DNA from: Paenibacillus periandrae
GTDB lineage: Bacteria > Bacillota > Bacilli > Paenibacillales > NBRC-103111
NCBI RefSeq assembly: GCF_022458865.1
Contig: NZ_JAJNMU010000003.1
Coordinates: 1-64,000 of the forward strand
Reading direction: 5' to 3'
DNA length: 64,000 nt
The notes under the pieces are model-generated. The model made no database searches and had not been told where the DNA came from. It saw nothing but the letters and a program-made list of their open reading frames with translations. Shown here piece by piece: positions 1 to 7,300 of this stretch. Both the position numbers and the translations under genes were made by a program. Each line of letters begins with the position of its first letter. Within the stretch, counting starts at the first letter, position 1.

Positions 1-251
<251 letters not shown>

Positions 252-374
252 AAAGAGTCTTGCAAGCGAAAGCGAGTGAGGCGCGCTGCTCAAGCATGAA
301 GTGAAGTTTCGGATCTAGTTTTCAGGGTGCAAACTCTGATGCTTACGTAGTCAGCTTTCTAACGAAAGTTCTTA

Positions 375-492
375 GTTTGGTGACGATGGCGAAGGGGAAC
401 CACGCGTTCCCATCTCGAACACGACCGTTAAGCCCTTCAGCGCCAATGGTACTTGAACCGCAGGGTTCTGGGAGAGTAGGACGTCGCCAAGC
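375..492 (+). rRNA. 5S ribosomal RNA
   Basis: The sequence shows the 5S pattern: GTTTGGTGACGATGGCG at the 5' end, the conserved CCCATCTCGAACACG segment, and the 3' strand GACGTCGCCAAGC that pairs with the 5' end to close helix I. Length is about 118 nt. It sits about 120 bases after the 23S end and 42 bases before the first tRNA. Ends could be off by a base or two. Confidence 0.95.
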
Positions 493-534
493 TAACCTAC
501 ATAGGTTTATATCATTAAATATTTTAATTAATAA

Positions 535-606
535 GGCCCGTTGGTCAAGTGGTTAAGACACCTCCCTTTCACGGAGGTAACAGGGGTTCGAGTCCCCTAC
601 GGGTCA
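535..606 (+). tRNA. tRNA-Glu (TTC)
   Basis: Complete cloverleaf of 72 nt. The anticodon loop is CTTTCAC with anticodon TTC, the T arm carries GGTTCGAGTCC, and the acceptor stem GGCCCGT pairs with ACGGGTC. CCA is not encoded. First tRNA of the rrn-linked cluster. Confidence 0.95.
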
Positions 607-615
607 TCAAAGCAA

Positions 616-691
616 GGGCGCTTAGCTCAGCTGGGAGAGCATCTGCCTTACAAGCAGAGGGTCGGCGGTTCGATCCCGTCAGCGCCCACCA
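616..691 (+). tRNA. tRNA-Val (TAC)
   Basis: Cloverleaf of 76 nt including an encoded CCA. The anticodon stem-loop CTGCCTTACAAGCAG gives anticodon TAC. Acceptor GGGCGCT pairs with AGCGCCC, and the T loop is GGTTCGATCC. Confidence 0.95.
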
Positions 692-707
692 TATATGTAT
701 GGATTGA

Positions 708-781
<74 letters not shown>

Positions 782-821
782 CTTAATAATTTCGAAGATA
801 AGTAAGCTTCGAAAACACTGT

Positions 822-898
822 GGAGCCGTGGTGTAGTGGCCCAACATGCCTGCCTGTCACGCAGGAGATCGCGGGTTCGAATCCCGTCGGCTCCGCCA
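822..898 (+). tRNA. tRNA-Asp (GTC)
   Basis: Cloverleaf of 77 nt with encoded CCA. The anticodon loop CTGTCAC gives GTC. Acceptor GGAGCCG pairs with CGGCTCC. Confidence 0.95.
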
Positions 899-980
899 TT
901 TCCATTAGTAAATATTGAGTTTTAATTTTGAATTCATATCCCGTAAGGGTTTATTCGTTTGTTTATAATTCATATATTAT

Positions 981-1054
981 GGCGATCGTGGCGAAGTGGT
1001 TAACGCATCGGTTTGTGGATCCGACACTCGAGGGTTCAATTCCCTTCGATCGCC
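981..1054 (+). tRNA. tRNA-His (GTG)
   Basis: The gene encodes the extra 5' G (position -1) typical of tRNA-His, so the acceptor reads GGCGATCG against CGATCGCC. The anticodon loop TTGTGGA gives GTG, and the T loop is GGTTCAATTCC. Confidence 0.93.
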
Positions 1055-1075
1055 CATTTCTAAGATTAACCAGAT

Positions 1076-1150
1076 TGGGGATTAGCCAAGCGGTAAGGCA
1101 ACGGACTTTGACTCCGTCATCCCTAGGTTCGAATCCTAGATCCCCAGCCA
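1076..1150 (+). tRNA. tRNA-Gln (TTG)
   Basis: Starts with T, forming the weak T1:A72 pair typical of tRNA-Gln: TGGGGAT against ATCCCCA. The anticodon loop CTTTGAC gives TTG. CCA is encoded. Confidence 0.95.
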
Positions 1151-1157
1151 TTATTAT

Positions 1158-1233
1158 GAGACATTAGCTCAGCTGGTAGAGCACCTGACTTTTAATCAGG
1201 GTGTCGTAGGTTCGAATCCTACATGTCTCACCA
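1158..1233 (+). tRNA. tRNA-Lys (TTT)
   Basis: Cloverleaf of 76 nt with CCA. The anticodon loop CTTTTAA gives TTT. Acceptor GAGACAT pairs with ATGTCTC. Confidence 0.95.
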
Positions 1234-1245
1234 TTAACACAATGC

Positions 1246-1325
1246 GCGCGTATGGCGGAATTGGCAGACGCACTAGACTTAGGATCTAGCGGGCGACCGT
1301 GGGGGTTCAAGTCCCTCTACGCGCA
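1246..1325 (+). tRNA. tRNA-Leu (TAG)
   Basis: Class II tRNA with an extended variable arm. It carries the leucine D-arm sequence GGCGGAATTGGCAGACGC and the anticodon loop CTTAGGA (TAG). Acceptor GCGCGTA pairs with TACGCGC, and this pairing sets the start at 1246. CCA is not encoded. Last tRNA before the terminator. Confidence 0.93.
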
Positions 1326-1339
1326 TTACCTAAAGAATT

Positions 1340-1376
1340 AACCTTTGAGGCTCTATTGCTCAAAGGTTTTCTTTTG
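1340..1376 (+). terminator. Rho-independent terminator of the rrn/tRNA operon
   Basis: AACCTTTGAG and CTCAAAGGTT form a perfect 10-bp stem around a 9-nt loop, followed by TTCTTTTG. It lies 14 bases after tRNA-Leu. Confidence 0.9.
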
Positions 1377-1402
1377 TTAGAGAATTTGATCAGAGCTGTT
1401 AG

Positions 1403-1750
1403 TTATCTTACTGATTTTGGGATTTTAATACCAGGGTTAACAAAAGTATGAAGCTCATCAACAATGTCTCCATTTTTAATCTTGAGTGCAATGATTTCAA
1501 TATTGGGGATATTCAGTAATATGGAGGTGGCTTCAAATTCAAGCACGACCCCTTCAATTGGCATTGTAAATCTCATTGTATATCCATGCAACACCCCTGG
1601 GGCCTTCTTGTCAGTCTTGCCCATTAAGTTTATAGTACTTAAGCAATCTGTATAAGGTTGATCAGGGATGGAACAAAAATAGGTAAAACTGGTCTCCCGC
1701 CCCTCTTGAAATAACTCCGCTGCTAAAATAATCGACTTCTGTTTTTCCAT
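1403..1750 (-). pseudogene. Broken DEDDh exonuclease (DnaQ-like) N-terminal remnant
   Basis: Minus-strand frame of about 115 codons. The first ATG of a plausible start lies 14 bases after an AGGAAGG ribosome site; a TTG at 1762 is too close to that site. The C-terminal third reads like the Exo I region of DnaQ/PolC-type exonucleases: VVLEFEAT, IEIIALKIKNGDIVDELH, TFVNPGIKIP. In the active family the first motif is D-x-E. Here it reads E-F-E, and the frame stops just after the TFVNP segment, so Exo II and Exo III are absent. The first 65 residues are not recognised. I read it as a decayed or truncated gene. It could be a short expressed protein, but it cannot be a functional exonuclease of this family. 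Confidence 0.5.
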
Positions 1751-1873
1751 TAGATGGTCCAACCCTTCCTACATATTCGAACAATTCCAACTTCTAAATC
1801 TCGATTACATACTCCTTCAAATGTTATAATAGTTTTACATATCTGAGTCTATTAGAAAAGCTGGGGGAGGAAT

Positions 1874-2047
1874 TTGACAAATCAAAGAGAAGACTCGATT
1901 CAGTTAAAATTTGAATTTTCTGATCCCGATGAAAGAAAACTGTCTTATGCGACTCAGGGGAAACGGGAATAAATTCTGATTTTGTTGCGGGAAGACAATG
2001 AAAAATATTTTGATGTGAATACATACTTTCATGATTTTGAAGGATAA
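1874..2047 (+). pseudogene. Small gene with in-frame TAA (unknown function)
   Basis: A strong GGGGGAGG site at 1863-1870 leads to a TTG start at 1874. The frame begins TNQREDSIQLKFEF, meets TAA at 1970-1972, then continues in the same frame for 24 more codons (ILILLREDNEKYFDVNTY...) to a TAA at 2045-2047, 11 bases before the next gene. Both halves look protein-like (charged, amphipathic) and share one frame. This suggests a roughly 57-residue gene broken by a nonsense mutation. It could instead be a 32-residue peptide followed by chance. No family recognised. Confidence 0.35.
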
Positions 2048-2058
2048 GGGATTGTGCT

Positions 2059-2481
2059 ATGGGTCAAAAGGATATTTATAAACGAGTATATACCTGTGCT
2101 GGCCAGCTTTTAGCTGAGAAGGGGTATATAAGCCCGCTAGAACTGCTGATAAAAATGGAACGTGTTACCCTTCAGCAGGTAGGGGACTGGCGGTCCAGAC
2201 GAATCCCTTATTTAGAAAGAGTGGCCATTGGCAATTTAGCCAAGATGAGCACGATACTGAGTGCGCTTGGTGCTTTTGCTAAGGCGATGGAGCTGGAAGC
2301 TTCCCATACCGTATACATGTCATGGGGAAAGGGACAGAAACAACAGCTGCGCTTTTCCAAGTCAGGAGCAATGCAAATGGAGCAGTTGTATTCGACGCAT
2401 TATGTGCAGCGTAAGAAAAAGCATCTGATTTCTAAGGAGAGTGGAAACCATGATAGAACCGTGGGAGAGACGAGTAGCTGA
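2059..2481 (+). CDS. Conserved hypothetical protein (140 aa)
   Basis: Soluble, basic 140-residue protein that starts MGQKDIYKRVYTCAGQLL. I see no signal peptide, membrane segment or catalytic motif. The middle (KMERVTLQQVGDWRSRRIPYLERV, positions about 30-55) is a predicted helix-rich segment with a small helix-turn-helix flavour, and the second half contains YMSWGKGQKQQLRFSKSG. I believe related hypothetical proteins occur in Bacillus and Paenibacillus, but no function is known to me. It overlaps the next gene by about 30 bases, so the two are probably translated from one transcript. Confidence 0.7.
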   Translation: MGQKDIYKRVYTCAGQLLAEKGYISPLELLIKMERVTLQQVGDWRSRRIPYLERVAIGNLAKMSTILSALGAFAKAMELEASHTVYMSWGKGQKQQLRFSKSGAMQMEQLYSTHYVQRKKKHLISKESGNHDRTVGETSS

Positions 2482-2839
2482 TATTTTAGGGGTGGAGCTG
2501 GAAGAAGAAGATGTCGATGCCAATGAGGAAGAGTCCAGTTCACTTCCCCAGGCTTCCAACAAAACACTAGAGATCTACCATCGTTACTTGAGTGAGCGGT
2601 TATCGTTTCCCTTTGCAGCTGTTTTTGAACAAGAGACAGGTCCCTTTGATTCGATCACTCATCAAGTGAAGGTCATCGGTTTAGAAGAAGATTATGATGA
2701 TTTCTATGGACTATTATGTGAAGTAAAGGAAGGCAGAAAGAAACGAATTGTAGAACTGGATGAATTGAGAGTCGAAGAAAAGGATCCGAATTATAAGTTA
2801 ATCGATGACTATTCGAGCTGGTTCTGCAATTATCGTTAG
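2450..2839 (+). CDS. CcbP-like calcium-binding acidic protein
   Basis: 129-residue acidic protein. The start chosen is ATG 2450, which lies 9 bases after AAGGAGA; a GTG at 2441 is too close to that site. The N-terminal 35 residues are Glu-rich (ELEEEDVDANEEESS). The rest matches the general pattern of the CcbP calcium-binding family: YLSERLSFPFAAVFEQETG, a VKVIGLEEDYDDFYGLLCEV core, then a basic stretch KEGRKKR, an ELDELRVEEKD segment and the C-terminal DYSSWFCNYR. In the cyanobacterial family member, acidic surface residues bind calcium. Family assignment rests on pattern memory, not a search. The gene lies between the hypothetical gene and the nucleotidyltransferase, in the same direction. 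Confidence 0.6.
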   Translation: MIEPWERRVADILGVELEEEDVDANEEESSSLPQASNKTLEIYHRYLSERLSFPFAAVFEQETGPFDSITHQVKVIGLEEDYDDFYGLLCEVKEGRKKRIVELDELRVEEKDPNYKLIDDYSSWFCNYR

Positions 2840-2903
2840 CTTGAATGTTGGAAAGGGAAATGATGAATCAGGATTGACCGATACATGGAAAGAGGTGAAG
2901 TTT

Positions 2904-3539
2904 ATGATACGTGACTTTGCGCGATTCATGAAAGCTGCTCAGGACTTGGCTAATAAAGTGAAAGGCTTGCATTCTGTGCAGGAGATCGTTCTTTGCGGTT
3001 CGATGGCAGCTGGCGACCTGTATCCGAGTGATCTCGATATGGCTGTTGTTCTAAGTGCTGAAGATGAGCTTCCGCACTTGGCCAAATATTGTCGGCAGGT
3101 TTCTTCTACGACCCATGCTTGGGAAGTATTTGTATTCAACACCGAAAGGAAATACCTTGGACGTATCTGCCATAAACGCGAATGTCCTGCACGCTACCCA
3201 TGTGATGCTAAAGACTGCGGTAAAAAGCAGCACCTGCGTAACATCTGGGGGTTCCATTTCGATCCACTTTTGTTTCTTGCTCCCGATCTAAAAGTTCTAT
3301 GGAGCCGGAATGAAGATAGCGTTCTTTTGAACTGGGGGAAAGAGCTAAATGTGAAATCATTCGAGGTTCAAACCTACGAACCGAAACGATTAAAGTGCTG
3401 GGAGTGTGGCGCCCGCTTCCTATTCGATGCTCAGGATCAGAAATACTATGCCAAACGTGGGTGGGACGATCCGAAACGTTGTCCGAATTGCCAGAAGAAA
3501 AAGTGGTTCAGAATTGAAGAGGACGATGAGTGGGAATGA
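2904..3539 (+). CDS. Nucleotidyltransferase with C-terminal zinc ribbon
   Basis: 211 residues from ATG 2904, which has AGAGGTGA five bases upstream; the open frame extends further 5' but without a good site. Residues about 30-50 carry the polymerase-beta-like nucleotidyltransferase signature, GSMAAGDLYPSDLDMAVVL, with the GS motif and the two metal-binding Asp residues. A cysteine-rich middle (CHKRECPARYPCDAKDC) may bind a metal. The C-terminus has two CxxC pairs (CWECG and CPNCQKKK) about 35 residues apart, a zinc ribbon of the type found in small bacterial zinc-binding proteins. A lone MNT-type enzyme with a zinc ribbon could modify RNA or protein, or be half of a toxin-antitoxin pair. No HEPN partner is visible nearby. 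The substrate is unknown. Confidence 0.7.
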   Translation: MIRDFARFMKAAQDLANKVKGLHSVQEIVLCGSMAAGDLYPSDLDMAVVLSAEDELPHLAKYCRQVSSTTHAWEVFVFNTERKYLGRICHKRECPARYPCDAKDCGKKQHLRNIWGFHFDPLLFLAPDLKVLWSRNEDSVLLNWGKELNVKSFEVQTYEPKRLKCWECGARFLFDAQDQKYYAKRGWDDPKRCPNCQKKKWFRIEEDDEWE

Positions 3540-3554
3540 TGATCTCGCGATTGG

Positions 3555-3704
3555 ATGCAACAATATAAGGCAAACGGTTACATTGCTTCCATTGAGGAAA
3601 CAAATGATCTGGTTTATCGGGCGGCGGAGGAGTGCTGTGAATGTATAAGGGTTATCGAGCTTGAAGAGAATGATCAGGCATGGACAAAATTTTCGAAATG
3701 TTAA
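3555..3704 (+). CDS. Small hypothetical ORF (49 aa), possible gene remnant
   Basis: Starts ATG 3555, fifteen bases after the nucleotidyltransferase stop. It reads MQQYKANGYIASIEETNDLV and ends in an acidic stretch with a CCEC cluster. No clear ribosome site precedes it. The composition is protein-like and it lies between the nucleotidyltransferase and the IS66 end, so it may be the tail of a gene cut by the insertion. Not recognised. Confidence 0.3.
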   Translation: MQQYKANGYIASIEETNDLVYRAAEECCECIRVIELEENDQAWTKFSKC

Positions 3705-3805
3705 GACCAATTCTTTAGGAACGAGCCAATATTGTTTAAAGGTCGTGAGCGTCAAATAGACCCCACCTAGCGTTCAGAATGGGGCCTGTATATGATAAAC
3801 ATAGA

Positions 3806-5182
3806 TTAACTCAAGCGGCAAAAGTCCGGAAGCAACGGCGACCATGGCATAAACGATGCCAAGGTTTGAGGCTCCTGCAAATTGGCAAGCTGTGGCAATT
3901 GCTCGAACAAGTACGTGAGATAATGAAACGGGTGCAGCCCATTTTCCTTGGCCGTCTCGATCACACTGTAAATGGCTGCGCTGGCCTTCGCTCCCCGCGG
4001 TGTGTTCGCAAACAGCCAATTTTTACGCCCGATCACAAATGGCTTGATCGATCGCTCACCCCGATTGTTGTCGATCTCCAGTCCCCCGTCCTTCATAAAG
4101 GCCGTCAGCTTCTCCCACTGGTTCAAGCTGTAGCCGATCGCCTGACCCAGAGTGCTCTTGGGCATCGTCCGGGATTTCTGCTGACGTAGCCAGGTCGAGT
4201 AGGCATCCAGCACCTCTTGGCTCTGTTCCTTGCGTGCGGCCAGCCGTTCCTCGGGCGTAGCGTCTTTTAACTCCCGTTCGATGGCAAACAACGGGTTGCA
4301 ATACGCCAGACCCTGGACCGCTACGCTGTGCGGGTTAGCTCGGGCTTCTGGCGCTGCCTTCAGCGCTTCATCATATTTGCGCCGTGCATGCGCCCAGCAC
4401 CCCACCAGCGTCACATCCTTGACCTTGTGGTAGCCCGCATAGCCGTCCACATGCAAGTAGCCTTTGAATCCGGCCAGAAAATCTCGCCGATGCTCGCCGC
4501 CCCGGGTACGCTGGTAGTCATAGATCACCACAGGCGCTGCCCCCCGGCTCGTCCGATACAGCCACATGTACGAGTCCGACTGTGCGGCTTTGCCTGGCTC
4601 CTTCAGTACCTGCAGCGTCGTTTCGTCTGCATGCAGCGCTGCCTGTTTCAGCAAGTGCCGCCTCATCTCGACTACAACGGGCAACAACCACTGCTCCGCG
4701 CCGTAGATCATCCAATTCGCCATGGTCTGCCTGGACAGCGGATAACCCAAACGCGTCCAATCCTGCTCCTGACGGTACAGCGGCTGGCTGTTTATGTATT
4801 TTTGGCACATCACATGCGCCATCGCCGATGGGGACGCCAGACTTCCAGGATAGATAGGCCGTGGCATCGGCGCTGTGACGATGGGCGTTTGCAGCTCATG
4901 ACGCTCACAGTGGCGGCAAGCATAGACCTGACACAAATGCTCAACCACCTTGACCTGCGGCAGCACGACCGCGATTTCACGACGGGTTTCCGTGGTCATT
5001 TCATGCAGCGGTCTGCCGCAGCAATGGCAGCTCTACTCATCTTCAGCAAGCGTATACCTCACGGTTTCTACCGGTAGCTTCGAGAGATCCGCCTCGCGCT
5101 TGCCGCTCGTTTTACGGCGCTCATAGGTGATCTGTTCCTTTTCCGGCTCTGGCGCAGCGGTCACTTCCGCTTGACTGTCATA
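3806..5182 (-). pseudogene. tnpC: IS66-family transposase TnpC, N-truncated with in-frame amber stop
   Basis: The 397-residue frame 3806-4999 is the body of an IS66 TnpC. It has the CRHCE zinc motif, PMPRPIYPGSLASPS, the first catalytic segment LHADETTLQVL, the second (HVDGYAGYHKVKDV), and the third, DNNRGERSIKPF, followed by the family tail. Upstream, the same frame continues through a TAG at 5033-5035 (GAAGATGAG TAG AGCTGC) into SKLPVETVRYTLAEDE, and back to AEVTAAPEPEKEQ at about 5180, where the family similarity ends. The N-terminal coiled-coil part and the TnpA/TnpB genes are absent. The amber codon probably replaced a Gln codon before the Cys cluster. The element is therefore dead, although the 397-residue part could still be translated from its ATG at 4999. 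The downstream end around 3750-3790 is probably close to the terminal repeat. Confidence 0.9.
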
Positions 5183-5292
5183 AAATTTTAGAGTCAGAGG
5201 AGGTAACCCAGGTGAATCGGCTGATATTAAAGAATCCAGAGAGGGTTGGGGGAAGTGAGCAAGTGAGCAGAAAGACAAGGGAAGAAAAATAA

Positions 5293-5427
5293 AAAAAAAC
5301 GGATGCAATCATAATCGCAACTGCTTTTACAGCTAATTTGATATTGGTTTCCAGAAACTCGGACATGGGCGTTGTTACGAATGAATATGGAATGAATCTA
5401 TTAAAAGCTATCAATGAGAAAAAATAG
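5293..5427 (+). pseudogene. C-terminal remnant of a PIN-domain protein
   Basis: A plus-strand frame reads KKTDAIIIATAFTANLILVS, then RNSDMGVVTNEYGMNLL, and ends at TAG 5425-5427. D-A-I-I-A-x-A followed by V-x-R-N-x-D is the pattern of the C-terminal half of PIN ribonuclease domains (VapC-like toxins). A TAA at 5290-5292 closes the frame upstream, and the N-terminal catalytic acidic residues are missing. The IS66 remnant lies immediately on the 5' side, so the toxin gene was probably cut by that insertion. Confidence 0.5.
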
Positions 5428-5468
5428 ATACAGAAATATCCAAATGAAGTCAAGTCAATTTAAACTGT

Positions 5469-6060
5469 TCACAAACCAATCTGATTGGTTTTAAGACCAC
5501 CATTCAGGTGGTAGCCTGTGGCAGCGTAGTTGTCAATCACACGAGTACAGGTAAAACAGGTTATTGACCAGCACATAGCCACCGTGTGGCGGAAGGGGTA
5601 GCGTCGCGGCCATCTCGCACACGTGATCGATCTTCGTGTAGACCGTACCGTCGGGTGCATTATTGTTTTGTCGTACAAGTCAATCGAATGAATCAACGAG
5701 GCGCTGCTGCATTGGACTACTGTTGCTTGAACTTGATGGCCCCAAACGACTTTGCCTTCCAGATGCGAATGTTGAAAGCCGATCTGCTCCACCTGCAGAA
5801 GCGACTCGGTCTTGACTTTGTTTTGCAGCACGGCTTCATCCCACTTGCCTTCAGCTAAAAAATGTCCAAGCGTCATGCGGTGGCGATCACTATATTCGGT
5901 CAAATCAATCACCTTGCCGCGGTAGCCTTTCGCTGTTGCCGCCGCCATGTACGTCTCGATATGCGCCATCACCGGCTTTGAAAAATAAACTGGCAAGCGA
6001 TGTTGTAACAAATAGTTGGCAGCGTTGCATGATCGGGTACGATGGCGGTATGAGACATAG
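5469..6060 (-). pseudogene. Decayed DDE transposase (IS4/IS701-like)
   Basis: Read on the minus strand, translation starts MSHTAIVPDHATLPTICYN at 6060. Within 30 codons the sense frame shifts to LPVYFSKPVMAHIETYMAAA and continues ...LTEYSDRHRMTLGHFLAEGK...KVKTESLLQVEQ. It then jumps directly to FQHSHLEGKVVWGHQVQATV...SIDLYDK, and shifts frame again before YAATGYHLNGGLKTN. This order matches IS4/IS701-type DDE transposases, but the stretch that should hold the first DDT catalytic motif is deleted and the C-terminal half is absent. At least two frameshifts and one deletion make it nonfunctional. Terminal repeats were not identified. Confidence 0.7.
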
Positions 6061-6189
6061 TGATTTCTCCTTGGTGTGAAGATTGTTGTGGTGACTACCT
6101 TTTACCACAAGGAGAGCGCTTTGTCTCTACTATTTTTGGATTTACAGTTTATTGGGAGCCAATTTGCTTAGTTATAGATGCAAAGCCTT

Positions 6190-6224
6190 GAACTACCTTT
6201 TCCATAGAAGGTAGTTCTTTTTTT
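6190..6224 (+). terminator. Rho-independent terminator
   Basis: GAACTACCTT and AAGGTAGTTC form a 10-bp perfect stem with an 8-nt loop, followed by TTTTTTTG. No intact gene ends directly upstream on the plus strand, so it may be left over from the displaced gene. The stretch 6120-6330 otherwise holds nothing I can name. Confidence 0.7.
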
Positions 6225-6329
6225 GAGCCCATGACTAGGCTGAGGATTATCAAGATGCTTGCGAAACGGAGGAGGTTGGTCGAAAAAAATGTAATATAAT
6301 GTAAAATAATAATAATTTGAAAAAAATAT

Positions 6330-6358
6330 TTGCATTTCACTACAAATCCTGATATATT
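6330..6358 (+). promoter_or_regulatory. Sigma-A promoter of the second tRNA cluster
   Basis: TTGCAT at 6330-6335 and TATATT at 6353-6358 are separated by exactly 17 bases, 28 bases before the first tRNA-Gly. Confidence 0.75.
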
Positions 6359-6385
6359 ACTATTTGTCGCTAAATTCACGGATAC

Positions 6386-6460
6386 GCGGAAGTGGCTCAG
6401 CGGTAGAGCATCGCCTTGCCAAGGCGAGGGTCGCGGGTTCGATTCCCGTCTTCCGCTCCA
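6386..6460 (+). tRNA. tRNA-Gly (GCC), copy 1
   Basis: 75 nt with encoded CCA. The anticodon loop TTGCCAA gives GCC. Acceptor GCGGAAG pairs with CTTCCGC. The tRNA body is identical to the copy at 6532. Confidence 0.96.
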
Positions 6461-6475
6461 GTAATGAAATAAATA

Positions 6476-6504
6476 TTGCGATTTGTGTGGTAATGTTGTA
6501 TAAT
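6476..6504 (+). promoter_or_regulatory. Sigma-A promoter before tRNA-Gly copy 2
   Basis: TTGCGA at 6476-6481 and a consensus TATAAT at 6499-6504, spacing 17, lie between the two identical tRNA-Gly genes. The second copy and the genes after it therefore have their own start. Confidence 0.75.
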
Positions 6505-6531
6505 ACATGAAGTGTCTTTGTAAAGGGTCAT

Positions 6532-6606
6532 GCGGAAGTGGCTCAGCGGTAGAGCATCGCCTTGCCAAGGCGAGGGTCGCGGGTTCGATTCCCGTCTTCC
6601 GCTCCA
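6532..6606 (+). tRNA. tRNA-Gly (GCC), copy 2
   Basis: Same 75-nt sequence as copy 1, including CCA, with anticodon GCC. The flanks differ, so only the tRNA body is duplicated. Confidence 0.96.
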
Positions 6607-6616
6607 AACAAAATAT

Positions 6617-6696
6617 GCCGGTATGGCGGAATTGGCAGACGCGCGCGACTCAAAATCGTGAGGGAAACCGTGGGGGTTCAAGTCCCTCTATCGGCA
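6617..6696 (+). tRNA. tRNA-Leu (CAA)
   Basis: Class II leucine tRNA with D arm GGCGGAATTGGCAGACGC and anticodon loop CTCAAAA (CAA). Acceptor GCCGGTA pairs with TATCGGC. CCA is not encoded. Confidence 0.93.
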
Positions 6697-6706
6697 CTAG
6701 CTTTAA

Positions 6707-6780
6707 CGGGACGTAGCTCAGCTTGGTAGAGCACCTGGTTTGGGACCAGGGGGTCGCATGTTCAAATCGTGTCGTCCCGA
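6707..6780 (+). tRNA. tRNA-Pro (TGG)
   Basis: 74 nt. The anticodon loop TTTGGGA gives TGG. Acceptor CGGGACG pairs with CGTCCCG, discriminator A. CCA is not encoded. Confidence 0.94.
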
Positions 6781-6814
6781 TATTCAGCAAATTCTTATGA
6801 GTTTGCCCGTCTTT

Positions 6815-6885
6815 GCGGGTGTAGTTCAATGGTAGAACTTCAGCCTTCCAAGCTGATAGCGTGGGTTCGATTCCCATCACCCGCT
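6815..6885 (+). tRNA. tRNA-Gly (TCC)
   Basis: 71 nt. The anticodon loop CTTCCAA gives TCC. Acceptor GCGGGTG pairs with CACCCGC. CCA is not encoded. Confidence 0.94.
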
Positions 6886-6898
6886 TCGATTTCGAAGC

Positions 6899-6927
6899 AA
6901 AACCTTGATGATTGCATCAAGGTTTTT
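6899..6927 (+). terminator. Rho-independent terminator after tRNA-Gly (TCC)
   Basis: AAAACCTTGATG and CATCAAGGTTTT form a 12-bp stem with a 4-nt loop, with T residues continuing. Confidence 0.9.
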
Positions 6928-6966
6928 TATTTGCAAAATGCCGATTAATCCTTAATAATTTAGGAC

Positions 6967-6995
6967 TTGCATCCTCTTCGTAATTGTGATATATT
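6967..6995 (+). promoter_or_regulatory. Sigma-A promoter of tRNA-Arg
   Basis: TTGCAT at 6967-6972 and TATATT at 6990-6995, spacing 17. Both hexamers are identical to those of the promoter at 6330-6358. Confidence 0.75.
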
Positions 6996-7008
6996 ATAAA
7001 TCGTTCTT

Positions 7009-7082
<74 letters not shown>

Positions 7083-7097
7083 TAATGAATAACCGTT

Positions 7098-7124
7098 AAA
7101 GCCGCGATGCAGTCGCGGCTTTTT
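7098..7124 (+). terminator. Rho-independent terminator of tRNA-Arg
   Basis: AAAGCCGCGA and TCGCGGCTTT form a 10-bp GC-rich stem with a 5-nt loop, followed by TTT. Confidence 0.92.
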
Positions 7125-7300
7125 ATATTGCCTATTAATGAGGCCTATACTCTCATAGTAGGTTTTTTTCATAAGCACTTGTGAATTTTTAAGGTGTGTC
7201 TGGCAACTCAGAGGTACTTCACTTATAATAAGAAAGGCAGACAGCTAGCTATAGTAGCTATCCGGAGATAGCACATAATATGTTCAAACGGGGTGTAAAG

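Noticed and set aside
4328..5077. 249-codon frame antisense to the IS66 transposase
   Set aside because: The minus frame has all family motifs; the plus frame has none and no ribosome site.
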